DNA from: Streptomyces sp. MBT53
Lineage (GTDB): Bacteria > Actinomycetota > Actinomycetes > Streptomycetales > Streptomycetaceae
Assembly (NCBI RefSeq): GCF_016654115.1
Contig: NZ_JAEQAZ010000051.1
Coordinates: 1 to 59,545, forward strand
Length of the DNA stretch: 59,545 nt
Reading direction: 5' to 3'
Shown here piece by piece: positions 42,453-50,888 of the stretch (the first letter of the stretch is position 1; each line of letters opens with the position of its first letter). A program made the position numbers and the translations under genes. The notes under the pieces are model-generated. The model had not been told where the DNA came from, searched no databases, and worked only from the letters and a program-made list of their open reading frames with translations.

Positions 42453-42983
42453 TCAAAAGGGGAGGGAGCACCAGGTCGTCATGCCGTCAGGGCTGACACC
42501 CCAGTCGTCGGCGATGGCGGAGACGAGGAAGAGACCACGTCCGGCCTCGTCGTCGAGAGCGGCATCGCCCAGCACGGGAACTTTGGGAGAACCGTCCCGC
42601 ACCTCGATCAGGAGGTGCGTATCGGTGAGGTACAGGCGCACCCCGACATCACCGCGCCCGTGTTTGAACGCGTTCGTGACGAGCTCGGTGACGAGCAGAT
42701 CAGCATCCTCGACGAGCTCTTGCAGTCCCCAATACCGCAGCGCGGCCCGGACGATAACGCGTGAACGAGACGGCACGGCGCGGTCCGCTTCGGCGATCAC
42801 GCCAGCCGTGGAACCCGCACTTCGCCTGAAGGACATGTCGAATCCGGGGTACACGCTGAGCACGGAGCGCATGGTCACGTCCACACCGGATCCTCCGAAC
42901 GCCCCACGGAGCGGGACATCAGGCGCTACGGACACCGGACACGTGGCTGCCTCGCCAGCGTGGCCAGCGACTTTCGGGGACAT
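42453..42983 (-). CDS. RsbW/AbaA-like ATP-binding protein (HATPase_c_2)
   Basis: A 176-residue protein. ADLLVTELVTNAFKHGRGDV is a full GHKL N-box, VRDGS the G1 box and GRGLFLVSAIADDWGV the G2 box. The family includes anti-sigma factor kinases and the ATPases of whiJ/abaA-type clusters. It is divergent from the XRE/DUF397 pair, separated by 412 bases. ATG 42983 is the best start, although an internal ATG at about residue 38 would give a more typical length. Confidence 0.75.
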   Translation of the reverse strand: MSPKVAGHAGEAATCPVSVAPDVPLRGAFGGSGVDVTMRSVLSVYPGFDMSFRRSAGSTAGVIAEADRAVPSRSRVIVRAALRYWGLQELVEDADLLVTELVTNAFKHGRGDVGVRLYLTDTHLLIEVRDGSPKVPVLGDAALDDEAGRGLFLVSAIADDWGVSPDGMTTWCSLPF

Positions 42984-43003
42984 CCTCGTCACCTTCTCCG
43001 TCT

Positions 43004-43395
43004 CGTCATGAAGCAGTGGCGCGTCCGGCCCGGCGCGGAAGTCCCGCTGTCCACACCCACGGAAGTGGACGGTTCCCAGCAGGAACCGAGCCGTACGCGA
43101 AGCGCGGATCGTCGCAGGGCCGCTCACCAGCACCCGTCACACGAAAGCGCCCACCGAGCACTCCGCTCTGAACGTGACGTCCGATCCGGCGCGCCCAACT
43201 AGATTGGCGCCGAGGCAGGTTCATACGCAATCGAATGTGTACTGCATATGCACTGGCGCATGGATTGGTATATGCCGCAAGATGCAGTGAGGGCTACAAG
43301 AAGGGGACTTGGGGTGTCAGGCTCCGAGCTCGGATGGCAAGATCGGTAGCTCCCGTGCGTACACAGGCGACTTGAGACGCTGGAGGATGCAGGGT
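43004..43395. promoter_or_regulatory. Divergent promoter region with TGCATATGCA palindrome
   Basis: This 392-base gap is comparatively AT-rich around 43210-43300. A perfect palindrome TGCATATGCA lies at 43243-43252, with related TATATGC and GATGCAGT motifs nearby. It must hold promoters for the leftward ATPase and rightward XRE gene; WhiJ-type regulators often bind their own promoter. No clear gene is seen. Confidence 0.4.
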
Positions 43396-44271
43396 ATGGC
43401 CAAGCAGATCGGGACGACGGCACCACGAGTGGACCTCGGCATCCAGATGCGCGAGCTTCGCAAGACCGCCGGCTTGACCATCGAAGAGGCCGCGAAGACG
43501 GTCAACGGGCTCACCTACGACAAGTTGCGACGCATCGAACTCGGCCAGAGCGCCTTCCGAATGGTCGGTGACCTTCGCAAGCTACTGATCGCCTACGGCG
43601 TCGCGGACGACCTCGACCTGGTGCAGTCGCTTGAGGATCTCTACAAGGCCCCGGCAAGTCAGGACTGGACAACCCAGTTCCGCACGGTCCTCACCACCAC
43701 GAGGACGTTCGCGGGGATCGAATCCGTCGCCCAGGCCGTCAGCGTCTACAACCCCAACGTGATTCCGGGGCAATTGCAGACCGAGGGGTACGCACACGCC
43801 CAGTTCACCGAGGTGCAGCCGATCGAAGAAACGACAAGCGAGTTCATCATCAGCAACGTCGCGCTACGCATGAAACGTCGCGAGCCTTTCACTCGTGACG
43901 AGGAACCTCGGAAGCTGTGGGCGATCCTGGGCGAAGCCGCGTTGCGGCACCCCGTCGGCAGCCCTGCTGTGATGCGGGGCCAGTACGACGAGATCCTTCG
44001 CATGGCTGCGCTGCCCAACGTGACTATCCAAGTGCTGCTGACGGATGCCCCGGTCAAACGTCTCTGGAGCAATTTCACGATCCTTGACCTCGGTGGAGAC
44101 CGCCCTACCACCGTGCAGGTCGACACAGGCCTCGGCAGCGCCATGTCCATGTCCGACCGACCTGCCACCGTGGCCCGGTTCACCCGCTGGTTCAACTCCA
44201 TGATCGCCTCGGCGCAGCCGCCCGAGGAAACCCCTGCATTCGTTGAGACACTAAAGCGAGAGAAGACATGA
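43396..44271 (+). CDS. XRE/DUF5753 transcriptional regulator (WhiJ-like)
   Basis: A 291-residue protein with an N-terminal helix-turn-helix (GIQMRELRKTAGLTIEEAAKTVNG, KLRRIELGQSAF) and a C-terminal DUF5753 domain (ESVAQAVSVYNPNVIPGQLQTEGYAHA, RPTTVQVDTGLGSAM). ATG at 43396 is preferred because GGAGG lies 10 bases upstream. The pairing with a downstream DUF397 gene is the typical actinomycete whiJ/scr arrangement, shown in S. coelicolor to affect development and antibiotic production. Confidence 0.88.
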   Translation: MAKQIGTTAPRVDLGIQMRELRKTAGLTIEEAAKTVNGLTYDKLRRIELGQSAFRMVGDLRKLLIAYGVADDLDLVQSLEDLYKAPASQDWTTQFRTVLTTTRTFAGIESVAQAVSVYNPNVIPGQLQTEGYAHAQFTEVQPIEETTSEFIISNVALRMKRREPFTRDEEPRKLWAILGEAALRHPVGSPAVMRGQYDEILRMAALPNVTIQVLLTDAPVKRLWSNFTILDLGGDRPTTVQVDTGLGSAMSMSDRPATVARFTRWFNSMIASAQPPEETPAFVETLKREKT

Positions 44272-44492
44272 TCCATCAGCACGCTGTCTCCACCGAACTT
44301 GCCCCCGAGGGGGCCTGGTTCAAGTCCTCCTACAGCACAGGCGAGGGGGGGAACTGCGTCGAGGTCGCTGCCTTGAGCACTAAGGTCGGGGTCCGAGACT
44401 CGAAGAACGCGGCGGGACCTGCGCTTGCCGTACGCACCGGGGCTTGGTCCGCTTTCGTCAGCCTATTCCGCTCGCACTCATTCGATCAGTAG
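44268..44492 (+). CDS. DUF397 small protein
   Basis: A 74-residue protein with the family pattern WFKSSYSTGEGGNCVEVA and VGVRDSKN. The ATG overlaps the stop of the XRE gene. DUF397 proteins act as partners of these regulators; in Scr1/Scr2-like pairs they behave like a toxin-antitoxin-style module. Confidence 0.88.
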   Translation: MIHQHAVSTELAPEGAWFKSSYSTGEGGNCVEVAALSTKVGVRDSKNAAGPALAVRTGAWSAFVSLFRSHSFDQ

Positions 44493-44508
44493 CCCGCTCA
44501 CGAACGGA

Positions 44509-44557
44509 AGCGTCGATGCATCTCCCCTGACTTGCAGGGATGGGCATCGGCGCTTTT
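44509..44557 (+). terminator. Rho-independent-like terminator after the XRE/DUF397 pair
   Basis: AGCGTCGATGC (44509-44519) pairs with GCATCGGCGCT (44544-44554), with an inner CTCCC/GGGAT pairing, and is followed by TTT. It closes the two-gene operon. Confidence 0.65.
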
Positions 44558-44706
44558 CGCCCACCGCACTGACGCAGGTCGGGGTGCGTTGACTGTGCAG
44601 TCCCAGGTGATGCTTGACGCGGTTGTTGCTGGACTTGCTTGACGGTCGCGGGAGACTTTTGACGGTCCAAGCACATCCCTGACGGGTGATGCCTAGGGTG
44701 CTGGCC

Positions 44707-45228
44707 GTGAACACCCGCCGTCTGATCGACGCCGGCGCCTTCACCCCTCCCCCGGCCTTCGCGGACAGCCCGGCACCCCAGCAAGAAAACTCGGGGGCCT
44801 GCCGCCCGGCCCGCCCCATCGTGCAGCTGCTGTACGTGCGCTACCTCGCCGCCCGCCCGGTGGACGAGATCCAGTGCATCGCCCCGACCCGGCGCCGTCA
44901 CCGCTGCACCAGCACCCTGCTCTCCCCCGATACCCCAGCCGGCACCTGGAGGCTGGTCCCGGCCACCGCGACGAGCGGTCAGCTGGCCCTGCCCGCCGCG
45001 GTCATGGCCCTCTACGACCTCAGTGCCCTCCCGTACGCCGAGCAGCTGCGCTGGCGCGCCCAGCGCTGCCCGCAGCACGCAGCCTCGCCCACGGCCGCCG
45101 ACCTGGCGGTGGCCGAGTGGGAACCCTTCGACCCGCTGCGCCACCACGAGCACATCCACGCCCGCCTGCCCGCCCCCGCCCGGCGCCCCGGGTCTGCGGG
45201 CCGCGCTCGGCAGGGGGTCCGGCCGTGA
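44707..45228 (+). CDS. Hypothetical protein
   Basis: About 173 residues if it begins at GTG 44707 (AGGG nine bases upstream, inside a TAGGGT that could also be a -10 element); starts at 44686 or 44689 are possible. It has Cys/His pairs (IQCIAPTRRRHRCTS, RCPQHAAS) that might bind metal and the conserved-looking VEWEP-like AVAEWEPFDPLRHHEHIH. The last part is Arg/Pro-rich. Stop overlaps the next start. No family recognised. Confidence 0.55.
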   Translation: MNTRRLIDAGAFTPPPAFADSPAPQQENSGACRPARPIVQLLYVRYLAARPVDEIQCIAPTRRRHRCTSTLLSPDTPAGTWRLVPATATSGQLALPAAVMALYDLSALPYAEQLRWRAQRCPQHAASPTAADLAVAEWEPFDPLRHHEHIHARLPAPARRPGSAGRARQGVRP

Positions 45229-45713
45229 TGCCGCACCACGCCGTCGAGAGCACCCTGACCAGACCCGCCACCTCCGGCGAACTCCGGCATGCGCGCTGCG
45301 GTGTGCCGCTGGCCGCGAACGCGGACCGTACCCGGCTGATGGCGGTCCGTGGCGCGCGCAGTCCCGGCGGGGCCCTGCATGCGCTGCGGCGCCGGCTGGA
45401 CGTGCTGCTGCCCATCGACGTCCTGAGCACGCACTACCCCGACCGGCACGGTCAGGTCCTGCTCAACGTCGCCCTCGGCCACACAGCCGACAGGGCACTG
45501 CGGCGGGACGCGGCCGTCGTGGGACAGCGGCCCCGGGACCTGCTCCGCCGGCGTGTGACCGCGGCCCTCACCCGGGCCGAGCAGGAACGCGCCCGACGGC
45601 TGGAGGACCGGCTGGAGAGCCTGCTCGCCCACCACACGCCCCACGAAGTACTGGCCTGCGTCGACGGGCTCCTGCACGGCCGTCAGCACCAGCCCACCCG
45701 CGCAGCGCCGTGA
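45225..45713 (+). CDS. Hypothetical protein
   Basis: About 162 residues with GTG 45225 overlapping the previous stop, or ATG 45228. The central part (ALHALRRRLDVLLPIDVLSTHYPDRHGQVLLNVALGH) looks folded, and the C-terminal half is an Arg/Leu-rich amphipathic helix (LTRAEQERARRLEDRLESLLAHH), probably a coiled coil. It seems to form a pair with the preceding gene. No family recognised. Confidence 0.55.
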   Translation: MMPHHAVESTLTRPATSGELRHARCGVPLAANADRTRLMAVRGARSPGGALHALRRRLDVLLPIDVLSTHYPDRHGQVLLNVALGHTADRALRRDAAVVGQRPRDLLRRRVTAALTRAEQERARRLEDRLESLLAHHTPHEVLACVDGLLHGRQHQPTRAAP

Positions 45714-45797
45714 CTCCCCCTCCCCCGCACCACCCGCGGCACAGCGGTTGCAGACCCCGCCTTGCGTTCCCCGATCCCTTTTTCATCGGAGCCCTTG

Positions 45798-47285
45798 TTG
45801 CACACGCCCACCGGCGAACAGGCCCATGCCGTCGATGCCTTCCGGGCCGGTCACCATCTCGTCCTGCAGGCCGGCGCCGGGACGGGGAAGACCAGCACGC
45901 TCGGCCTGCTCGCCGACAGCACCCGCCGCCGTGGCCGCTACCTCGCCTTCAACAAGGACATCGCCCGGGATGCCGCCACCCGCTTCCCGCGCACGGTGCG
46001 GTGCAAGACCGCCCATGCCACGGCCTACGCCGCCCTCGGCCACCGCTTCACCAGCCGGATCAACAGCCCCCGCCAGCCCGCCTGGAAGACCGGCCAGGCA
46101 CTCGGCATCACCCGGCCGGTCCGCATCGGCGATCACGAGATCAGCCCCCGGGCGCTCTCCCACTCCGTGCTGCGCACCGTGACCCACTACTGCTATTCCG
46201 CCGACCGGACCCTGGCCCGCCACCACGTGCCGCGCCTGCGCGGCCTCGACACACCCGCCGGGCACGCCCAACTCGCCCACCAGGTCCTGCCGTTCGCCCT
46301 CGAAGCCTGGGCCGACCTGCACAACCCCGAGCGGGGCGTGGTCCGCTTCGAACACGACCACTACCTGAAAATGTGGGCCCTCACCGAGCCCACGATCGAA
46401 GCCGACTTCCTCTTCCTCGACGAGGCCCAGGACACCAACCCGGTCCTCGAGGAAGTCTTCGCCGCCCAGCGCGGCCGTGCCCAGCTCGTCGTGGTCGGCG
46501 ACTCCGCCCAGGCCATCTACGGCTGGCGCGGCGCCCAGGATGTGATGACCGGCTTCGACGCCACTCCCCTCACCCTGACCCGCTCCTTCCGCTTCGGCCC
46601 CCTCATCGCCGAAGAGGCCAACCGCTGGCTCACACTCGCCGACGCCCCCATCCGCCTCACCGGCACCGACACCATCGCGACCGAAGTCGGCGACCTCGAC
46701 CGGCCGGACGCGGTGCTGTGCCGCACCAACATCGGCGCCCTGGCCGAAGTCATGCGCCTGCTCACTACCGGCCACCGCGTCGCCCTCACCCGGGGAGGAC
46801 AGCAGCTCGCCGCGCTGGCCCTCGCCGCCCGCGACCTCAAAGACGGGCGCCGCACCACCCACCCCGAACTCGTCCTCTTCCCCTCCTGGAGCGAAGTCCA
46901 GGACTACGCCGCCCACGATCCCGCCGGTCGTGACCTGCAGCCCTTCGTCGACCTCGTCGACACCCACGGCCCCGACGCCATCCTCACCGCCGTCGACCAA
47001 CTCACCGACGAAGCCCACGCCGAGGTGACCGTCTCCACCGCCCACACCGCCAAAGGCCGCGAATGGCCCACCGTCCAGATCGGCAACGACTTCCCACCGC
47101 CCAAGGACACCGACCGGCACGACGACCAGGGACACCCCGTCCCAGAACCCGTCAACGACACCGACGCCCGCCTCGCCTACGTCGCCGTCACCCGCGCCCG
47201 ACAACACCTCGACCTCGGCGGCCTCTCATGGATCAACACCCACCCGTCTGGCGAGGTCAGCCGTGCCGTTCGCGTTCTCCGGTGA
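45798..47285 (+). CDS. UvrD/Rep-like superfamily 1 helicase
   Basis: A 495-residue protein. TTG 45798 is chosen because GGAG lies six bases upstream and the Q-motif TPTGEQAHAV then sits at the N-terminus. Motifs in order: I GAGTGKT (26-32), II FLFLDEAQD, III VVGDSAQAIYGWRG, IV RSFRFG, V VSTAHTAKGREW, VI AYVAVTRARQ. It is shorter than UvrD/PcrA (about 700 residues) and lacks most 1B/2B inserts, like compact helicases on mobile elements. It should move 3' to 5' on DNA. Its last 29 bases overlap a convergent DUF4276 remnant. Confidence 0.85.
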   Translation: MHTPTGEQAHAVDAFRAGHHLVLQAGAGTGKTSTLGLLADSTRRRGRYLAFNKDIARDAATRFPRTVRCKTAHATAYAALGHRFTSRINSPRQPAWKTGQALGITRPVRIGDHEISPRALSHSVLRTVTHYCYSADRTLARHHVPRLRGLDTPAGHAQLAHQVLPFALEAWADLHNPERGVVRFEHDHYLKMWALTEPTIEADFLFLDEAQDTNPVLEEVFAAQRGRAQLVVVGDSAQAIYGWRGAQDVMTGFDATPLTLTRSFRFGPLIAEEANRWLTLADAPIRLTGTDTIATEVGDLDRPDAVLCRTNIGALAEVMRLLTTGHRVALTRGGQQLAALALAARDLKDGRRTTHPELVLFPSWSEVQDYAAHDPAGRDLQPFVDLVDTHGPDAILTAVDQLTDEAHAEVTVSTAHTAKGREWPTVQIGNDFPPPKDTDRHDDQGHPVPEPVNDTDARLAYVAVTRARQHLDLGGLSWINTHPSGEVSRAVRVLR

Positions 47286-47700
47286 CGAGGAATTTCACGT
47301 CACGGCAGAATTTGCCGAAGGAGGGCGCTGCGGCGCGCGCGGCGTCCAGGTCGAACTGTGCTGCGAAGGACGGCTGGTGTGCGGTCTCCTGGTACGTCGC
47401 GCCCGGTGGCATCTGCCGTGAGAGCCACTCCTTGGCGCCCCGGATGCTCTCTGGACGCGGTGGCGGCTGGAGGCCGTGCGGCAGTCCGGCGCGGCCGGCC
47501 AGGCTGGCCGCGCCGGCGAGGAACCAGGCTTCGAATTCACGGACTGCCGCGACTGCGACCAGCGGGACGTTGTGGTGAGTGGCTTGTGCGTGCTCATGCA
47601 GGGTCCGGGCCGGCTCGACGGGGCAGTCGTCGTCCGAGTCCAGCAGAGCCAGGACCCCGGTCGGCCGGGGGGAACGCGTCTGTCGTGTTCGGCCCGCCCG
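47257..47700 (-). pseudogene. DUF4276-like gene lacking its N-terminal part
   Basis: The minus-strand frame encodes GVLALLDSDDDCPVEPA, VPLVAVAAVREFEAWFLAGA and FDLDAARAAAPSFGKFCRDV, the central and C-terminal motifs of DUF4276 (Toprim-like) proteins. Upstream of about 47700 that frame becomes Arg/Pro/His-rich, while another frame carries unrelated coding-like sequence (PDDIGMPTTHYAIPVEASHS), so the N-terminus is gone. DUF4276 proteins often pair with AAA ATPases in defence loci; no such partner survives here. Confidence 0.55.
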
Positions 47701-47941
47701 GTCTGGTTGCAGAGGCCGAGGCGGAGCAGCGTGTACGCGGTGCCGCCGCTGTGGCTGGCTTCGACGGGTATGGCGTAGTGCGTGGTCGGCATGCCGATGT
47801 CGTCGGGTAGACCGAGGCCGGCCGCGGCGTGAGGGAGCGGCCGTTCGCACAGGGTTCGTCAATCCCGCATCGGTCTGGACGAGGCCTTGTCGGCGGTGAT
47901 CGATATGGTCGGCGCACCTGATCAGCTGAGGAGCGCAGACC

Positions 47942-48679
47942 ATGAGATCTCCGGCCGAGCTGGACCGTGTCCGGTGGCATTCCCTGACCCACGCCTACGG
48001 TTCCGCGGAGGACGTGCCTGAGCTGATCAAGGCGATCTACCAGGACGACGGGGAGATGGCCGACGAGGCGATTTATGAGCTTTACGGCAACATCCACCAC
48101 CAGGGGACGGTCTACTCAGCGTCGGCGCCTGCCGTCTCCTTCCTCGCGCACGCCGTGCGGCACGCCCCGAACAAGCGCGCCGAGTTGTTGATGCTGCTCG
48201 CCGTCCTTGCCGACCACGACCCGGCGGACGTCGACTTGCCTCACTGGCCAAGCAGTTCGGTCGCCGCAGTTTGCATCGAGCTCTGCCAAGTGCTCCCAGA
48301 GCTGTTGTTCTGCCTCGAGGACACCGAGCGAGGGATACGCCGGGCTGCACTGCGGGTGGTCGCGGCCGTGGCCGATCTGCTTCCAGTGGAGCAGCGGGCC
48401 TCCGTCGTGGCACAGCTCGAGGGGGTCTACGCCACCGATCCCGTCCCGGCGGTACGGGCGGACGCGATGGTGGTCCTGGCCCGATTCGGACGGGAGACAG
48501 GGGCACTCGACGGCCCGCTGCCTGAGGTCAGGCTGGCGGCGGCCATGCTTGCCGTCGCACGATCCGGGCCGCCCTACCCGGCTGATCTGGTAGATGTGAT
48601 CGCCGAGGACGGTGCCGAACCTGACCCAGGGGACGAAGACTTTCCCTGGTCTGGCACCACTACCCAGGACGAGCAACTA
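47942..48679 (+). pseudogene. HEAT-repeat protein, 5' part (gene split by an insertion element)
   Basis: From ATG 47942 to 48679 there are 246 codons of a helical-repeat protein (PNKRAELLMLLAVLADHDPAD, GIRRAALRVVAAVADLLPVEQ, PAVRADAMVVLARFGRETG). The frame is then interrupted by an element with inverted terminal repeats. Joining CTA at 48677-48679 to GTA at 50373 restores QDEQL-VRRLLTGDPD in frame, giving about 389 residues. HEAT proteins usually bind other proteins; the function of this one is unknown. Confidence 0.8.
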
Positions 48680-48685
48680 ACTGAC

Positions 48686-48699
48686 CGTTTCAGAATGAG
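48686..48699 (+). repeat. Left terminal inverted repeat of the SMI1-carrying IS
   Basis: CGTTTCAGAATGAG, perfect inverted partner of 50355-50368. Confidence 0.75.
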
Positions 48700-48740
48700 C
48701 TGGACGTGGGAGGCGACGTCACTCTTGCTCGTAAGAGCAG

Positions 48741-49472
48741 TCACAGGACTTCATCCCAGACGTCGCCGCCGTCAGCCCAGGTCCACAGCCATTTCCGTAG
48801 TGAGGCGGTCGCATGGCGAAGGCCGTCGTGAGGGCCTTCCCCGAAGGTGTAGCCGTCGGCGTCGTAGAGAAGCACTGGGTTGTCGACTGCGCTCAGTGAG
48901 ACATGCCATTCCATCGTGCAGCCGCCGTAGGTGAGGAAGAGCCACGATGGTGGCATGCCCTCTGACAGGTTGCGTTCGTGGACGCTGGCCGCGCACGGCC
49001 AGTCGCGCAAGTGCCCTGGAGCCCGGTTGCCGTCGGTCAGGGAGGCAAGCCCGCCATCGGGTCCGAATCCTCCGTTGGCGACCTCGGTGTAGAGGCGCCG
49101 AAGCAGTTCGGGAAGACGGCGTCCGATTCTCTGCTCTGCCTTCTCGACCTCTGACAGGGAGATCGGAGGGAACAGCGGCCCGCGAGGAGCGTCGGCGTAG
49201 TAGTCGGTCACCTCCTCGGTCTCGGCCTTGAGCTCAACCGTCCCATCACTGCCATACGAAACTATGTCGTCTCGCATCCGCTCCAACCGGGGCTTGCCAT
49301 AACGCTCGACGATCCACGCGGCAGGGACGTCCGCGCGGTCGAATCGCAGGCCCGGATCCCATGCGCGAGCCTGCAGAGCTTTGATCAACGCGTCGTCGTC
49401 CGCTTCTTGCCTGGCCTCCGGGCTGGGCTCATGGCGGAGTGGCGCAGGTACGCCGTGAGGAGAAAAGGTCAC
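48741..49472 (-). CDS. SMI1/KNR4 family protein (IS passenger)
   Basis: A 243-residue protein with GTG start 49472. The conserved SMI1/KNR4 core is visible: SLSEVEKAEQRIGRRLPELLRRLYTEV, ANGGFGPDGGLASL and SWLFLTYGGCTMEWHV. Bacterial members commonly act as immunity proteins against contact-dependent or polymorphic toxins; no toxin gene is adjacent. It starts 11 bases after the transposase stop and lies inside the terminal repeats, so it travels with the element and is probably read from the transposase transcript. Confidence 0.82.
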   Translation of the reverse strand: MTFSPHGVPAPLRHEPSPEARQEADDDALIKALQARAWDPGLRFDRADVPAAWIVERYGKPRLERMRDDIVSYGSDGTVELKAETEEVTDYYADAPRGPLFPPISLSEVEKAEQRIGRRLPELLRRLYTEVANGGFGPDGGLASLTDGNRAPGHLRDWPCAASVHERNLSEGMPPSWLFLTYGGCTMEWHVSLSAVDNPVLLYDADGYTFGEGPHDGLRHATASLRKWLWTWADGGDVWDEVL

Positions 49473-49483
49473 GCGTCAGGAGC

Positions 49484-49903
49484 CTACTGCTGCGCTTCGA
49501 CTGCTCTCAGAAGCCGTCGGAGACAGATGATTCCGCAGGCGAGTTCGAGCAGGCCTTGATGGAGGTCGGCGCGTCGCTCGTAGCGGGTGCGGAGTCGTTT
49601 GAACTGGTGGAGCCAGGCGAAGGCGCGCTCGACCACCCAGCGGACCTTGCCCAGCCCAGAGCCGTGGGCGACACCGCGTCGGGCGATCACGGGTTTGATG
49701 CCACGCTTCCACAGCAGGCGGCGGTACTTGTCGAAGTCGTAGCCCCGGTCCGCGTACAGTCGCCGAGGCTTGCGGCGGGGGCGTCCCCGCAGACCCCGGA
49801 TGGATGGGACCGCGTCCAACAAGGGCAGGAGCTGGGTGACATCGTGCCGGTTGCCGCCGGTGAGCGTGACGGCGAGCGGGGTTCCGTGACGGTCGACGAT
49901 CAA
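49484..49903 (-). CDS. IS5-family transposase, second frame (orfB)
   Basis: 139 residues from the overlap with orfA. It carries the remaining catalytic region: LYADRGYDFDKYRR with the second Asp, and VERAFAWLHQFKRLRTRYERR with the catalytic Glu (Y-(2)-R-(3)-E-(6)-R-like). It has no convincing start of its own and is expected to be made as a fusion by frameshifting at the A3G6 tract (49957-49965) of the upstream frame. Confidence 0.82.
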   Translation of the reverse strand: MIVDRHGTPLAVTLTGGNRHDVTQLLPLLDAVPSIRGLRGRPRRKPRRLYADRGYDFDKYRRLLWKRGIKPVIARRGVAHGSGLGKVRWVVERAFAWLHQFKRLRTRYERRADLHQGLLELACGIICLRRLLRAVEAQQ

Positions 49904-50304
49904 GTGGTGCTTGGAGCCGGGGCGGGCCCGGTCGACGGGCGAGGGGCCGACGTGATCCCCCCTTTGAGGGCCCGGATGTGCGAGCCGTCCACGGCGCAGT
50001 CGTCCAGGTCCAGCAGGTCGGCGCGGTGCAGCTCGCTCAGCAGGGCGGCGTGCAGGCGGGGCCAGACGCCAGCCTCGGTCCAGTCTCGCAGTCGGCGCCA
50101 GGCCGTCACCCCGGAGCAGCCCATAGTCTCCGCGGGGACGTCACGCCAGGCGACACCGGTCCGCAGCACGTACAGGACGCCGGCGAGTGCAGTTCGGTCG
50201 GGAACACGCAACCGCCCCGGATGGCGCAGGCGCCGCTCGGGAGCGGTCGGCAGCAGCGGAGCCACCCGCTCCCACAAGTCGTCAGGAACAAGATCAGCAC
50301 GCAC
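49900..50304 (-). CDS. IS5-family transposase, first frame (orfA)
   Basis: About 135 residues from GTG 50304. The N-terminal domain (RADLVPDDLWERVAPLLP, ALAGVLYVLRTGVAWRDVP) and the first catalytic Asp in DDCAVDGSHIRALKGG are those of IS5/IS427-type transposases. The frame goes off at the slippery AAAGGGGGG (minus strand, 49957-49965), after which the second frame continues the protein; a -1 programmed shift is known for this group. Confidence 0.82.
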   Translation of the reverse strand: MRADLVPDDLWERVAPLLPTAPERRLRHPGRLRVPDRTALAGVLYVLRTGVAWRDVPAETMGCSGVTAWRRLRDWTEAGVWPRLHAALLSELHRADLLDLDDCAVDGSHIRALKGGITSAPRPSTGPAPAPSTT

Positions 50305-50354
50305 TCCGGACACCCTGCCGACCAAGATCACTGAGCGCAAGACCCGCAGCTCAA

Positions 50355-50368
50355 CTCATTCTGAAACG
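50355..50368 (-). repeat. Right terminal inverted repeat of the SMI1-carrying IS
   Basis: CTCATTCTGAAACG, perfect inverted partner of 48686-48699. Confidence 0.75.
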
Positions 50369-50372
50369 ATTA

Positions 50373-50804
50373 GTAAGGCGTCTGCTCACCGGGGATCCGG
50401 ACGCCGGCCTCACTGTGGCCGCTCGCTGGATCACGGCCGGAGACATCGGCTCGCGCGGTTCCTGGCTGGCCGAGGAGATCGCCGAGATCTGGCGAGATCG
50501 GGAACCAACTGTGCTGGACCTGCTGCTGGCAGCCCTGCCTCAGCAGAGGAGCACCCGCGCCCTTGCCAGCCGCCTGCGCACGATCGGCCACTGGATCGAG
50601 CACCTGCCCGACCCGGACGCCGGTCTCCGCGACACGCTGCACCGGTACGCAACAGGTGCCGCCGAAGAGACCGCCAGGCCAGCACTCCTCGCTCTGGTGC
50701 ACTCCCGTGACCTCCGGAGCCTGGAACTGGTACTGCGCCGCCCCAGCGCCCCACTGCTCGCAGCGGCAGCGCGCCGCTTCCCCGACGCGGCCGTGGCTTC
50801 GTAG
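50373..50804 (+). pseudogene. HEAT-repeat protein, 3' part
   Basis: The frame from GTA 50373 gives 143 residues of helical repeats (GLTVAARWITAGDIGSRGS, TRALASRLRTIGHWIEHLPD, ARPALLALVHSRDLRSLELVL) and ends at 50804. It is in frame with the 5' part once the 1.69-kb element is removed. It has no start codon with a ribosome site of its own, so it is probably not translated. Confidence 0.78.
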
Positions 50805-50888
50805 CTGACAGGCGACACCGTGTATCGCTGAGTTTGGGCAGCGCTTGGTGATCACGGGGCGGGAAAATATCGATGAGAACTGACACCG

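Larger units (their letters stand above)
48680..50370. mobile_element. IS5-type insertion element carrying a SMI1/KNR4 passenger gene
   Basis: A unit of about 1.69 kb bounded by CGTTTCAGAATGAG (48686-48699) and its perfect complement (50355-50368). It holds a two-frame transposase and, downstream on the same strand, a SMI1/KNR4 gene. No copy of the terminal repeat is seen between the two genes. TA is present on both sides (48678-48679 and 50371-50372), a possible 2-bp target duplication. Removing the unit repairs the HEAT-repeat reading frame. Confidence 0.75.
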
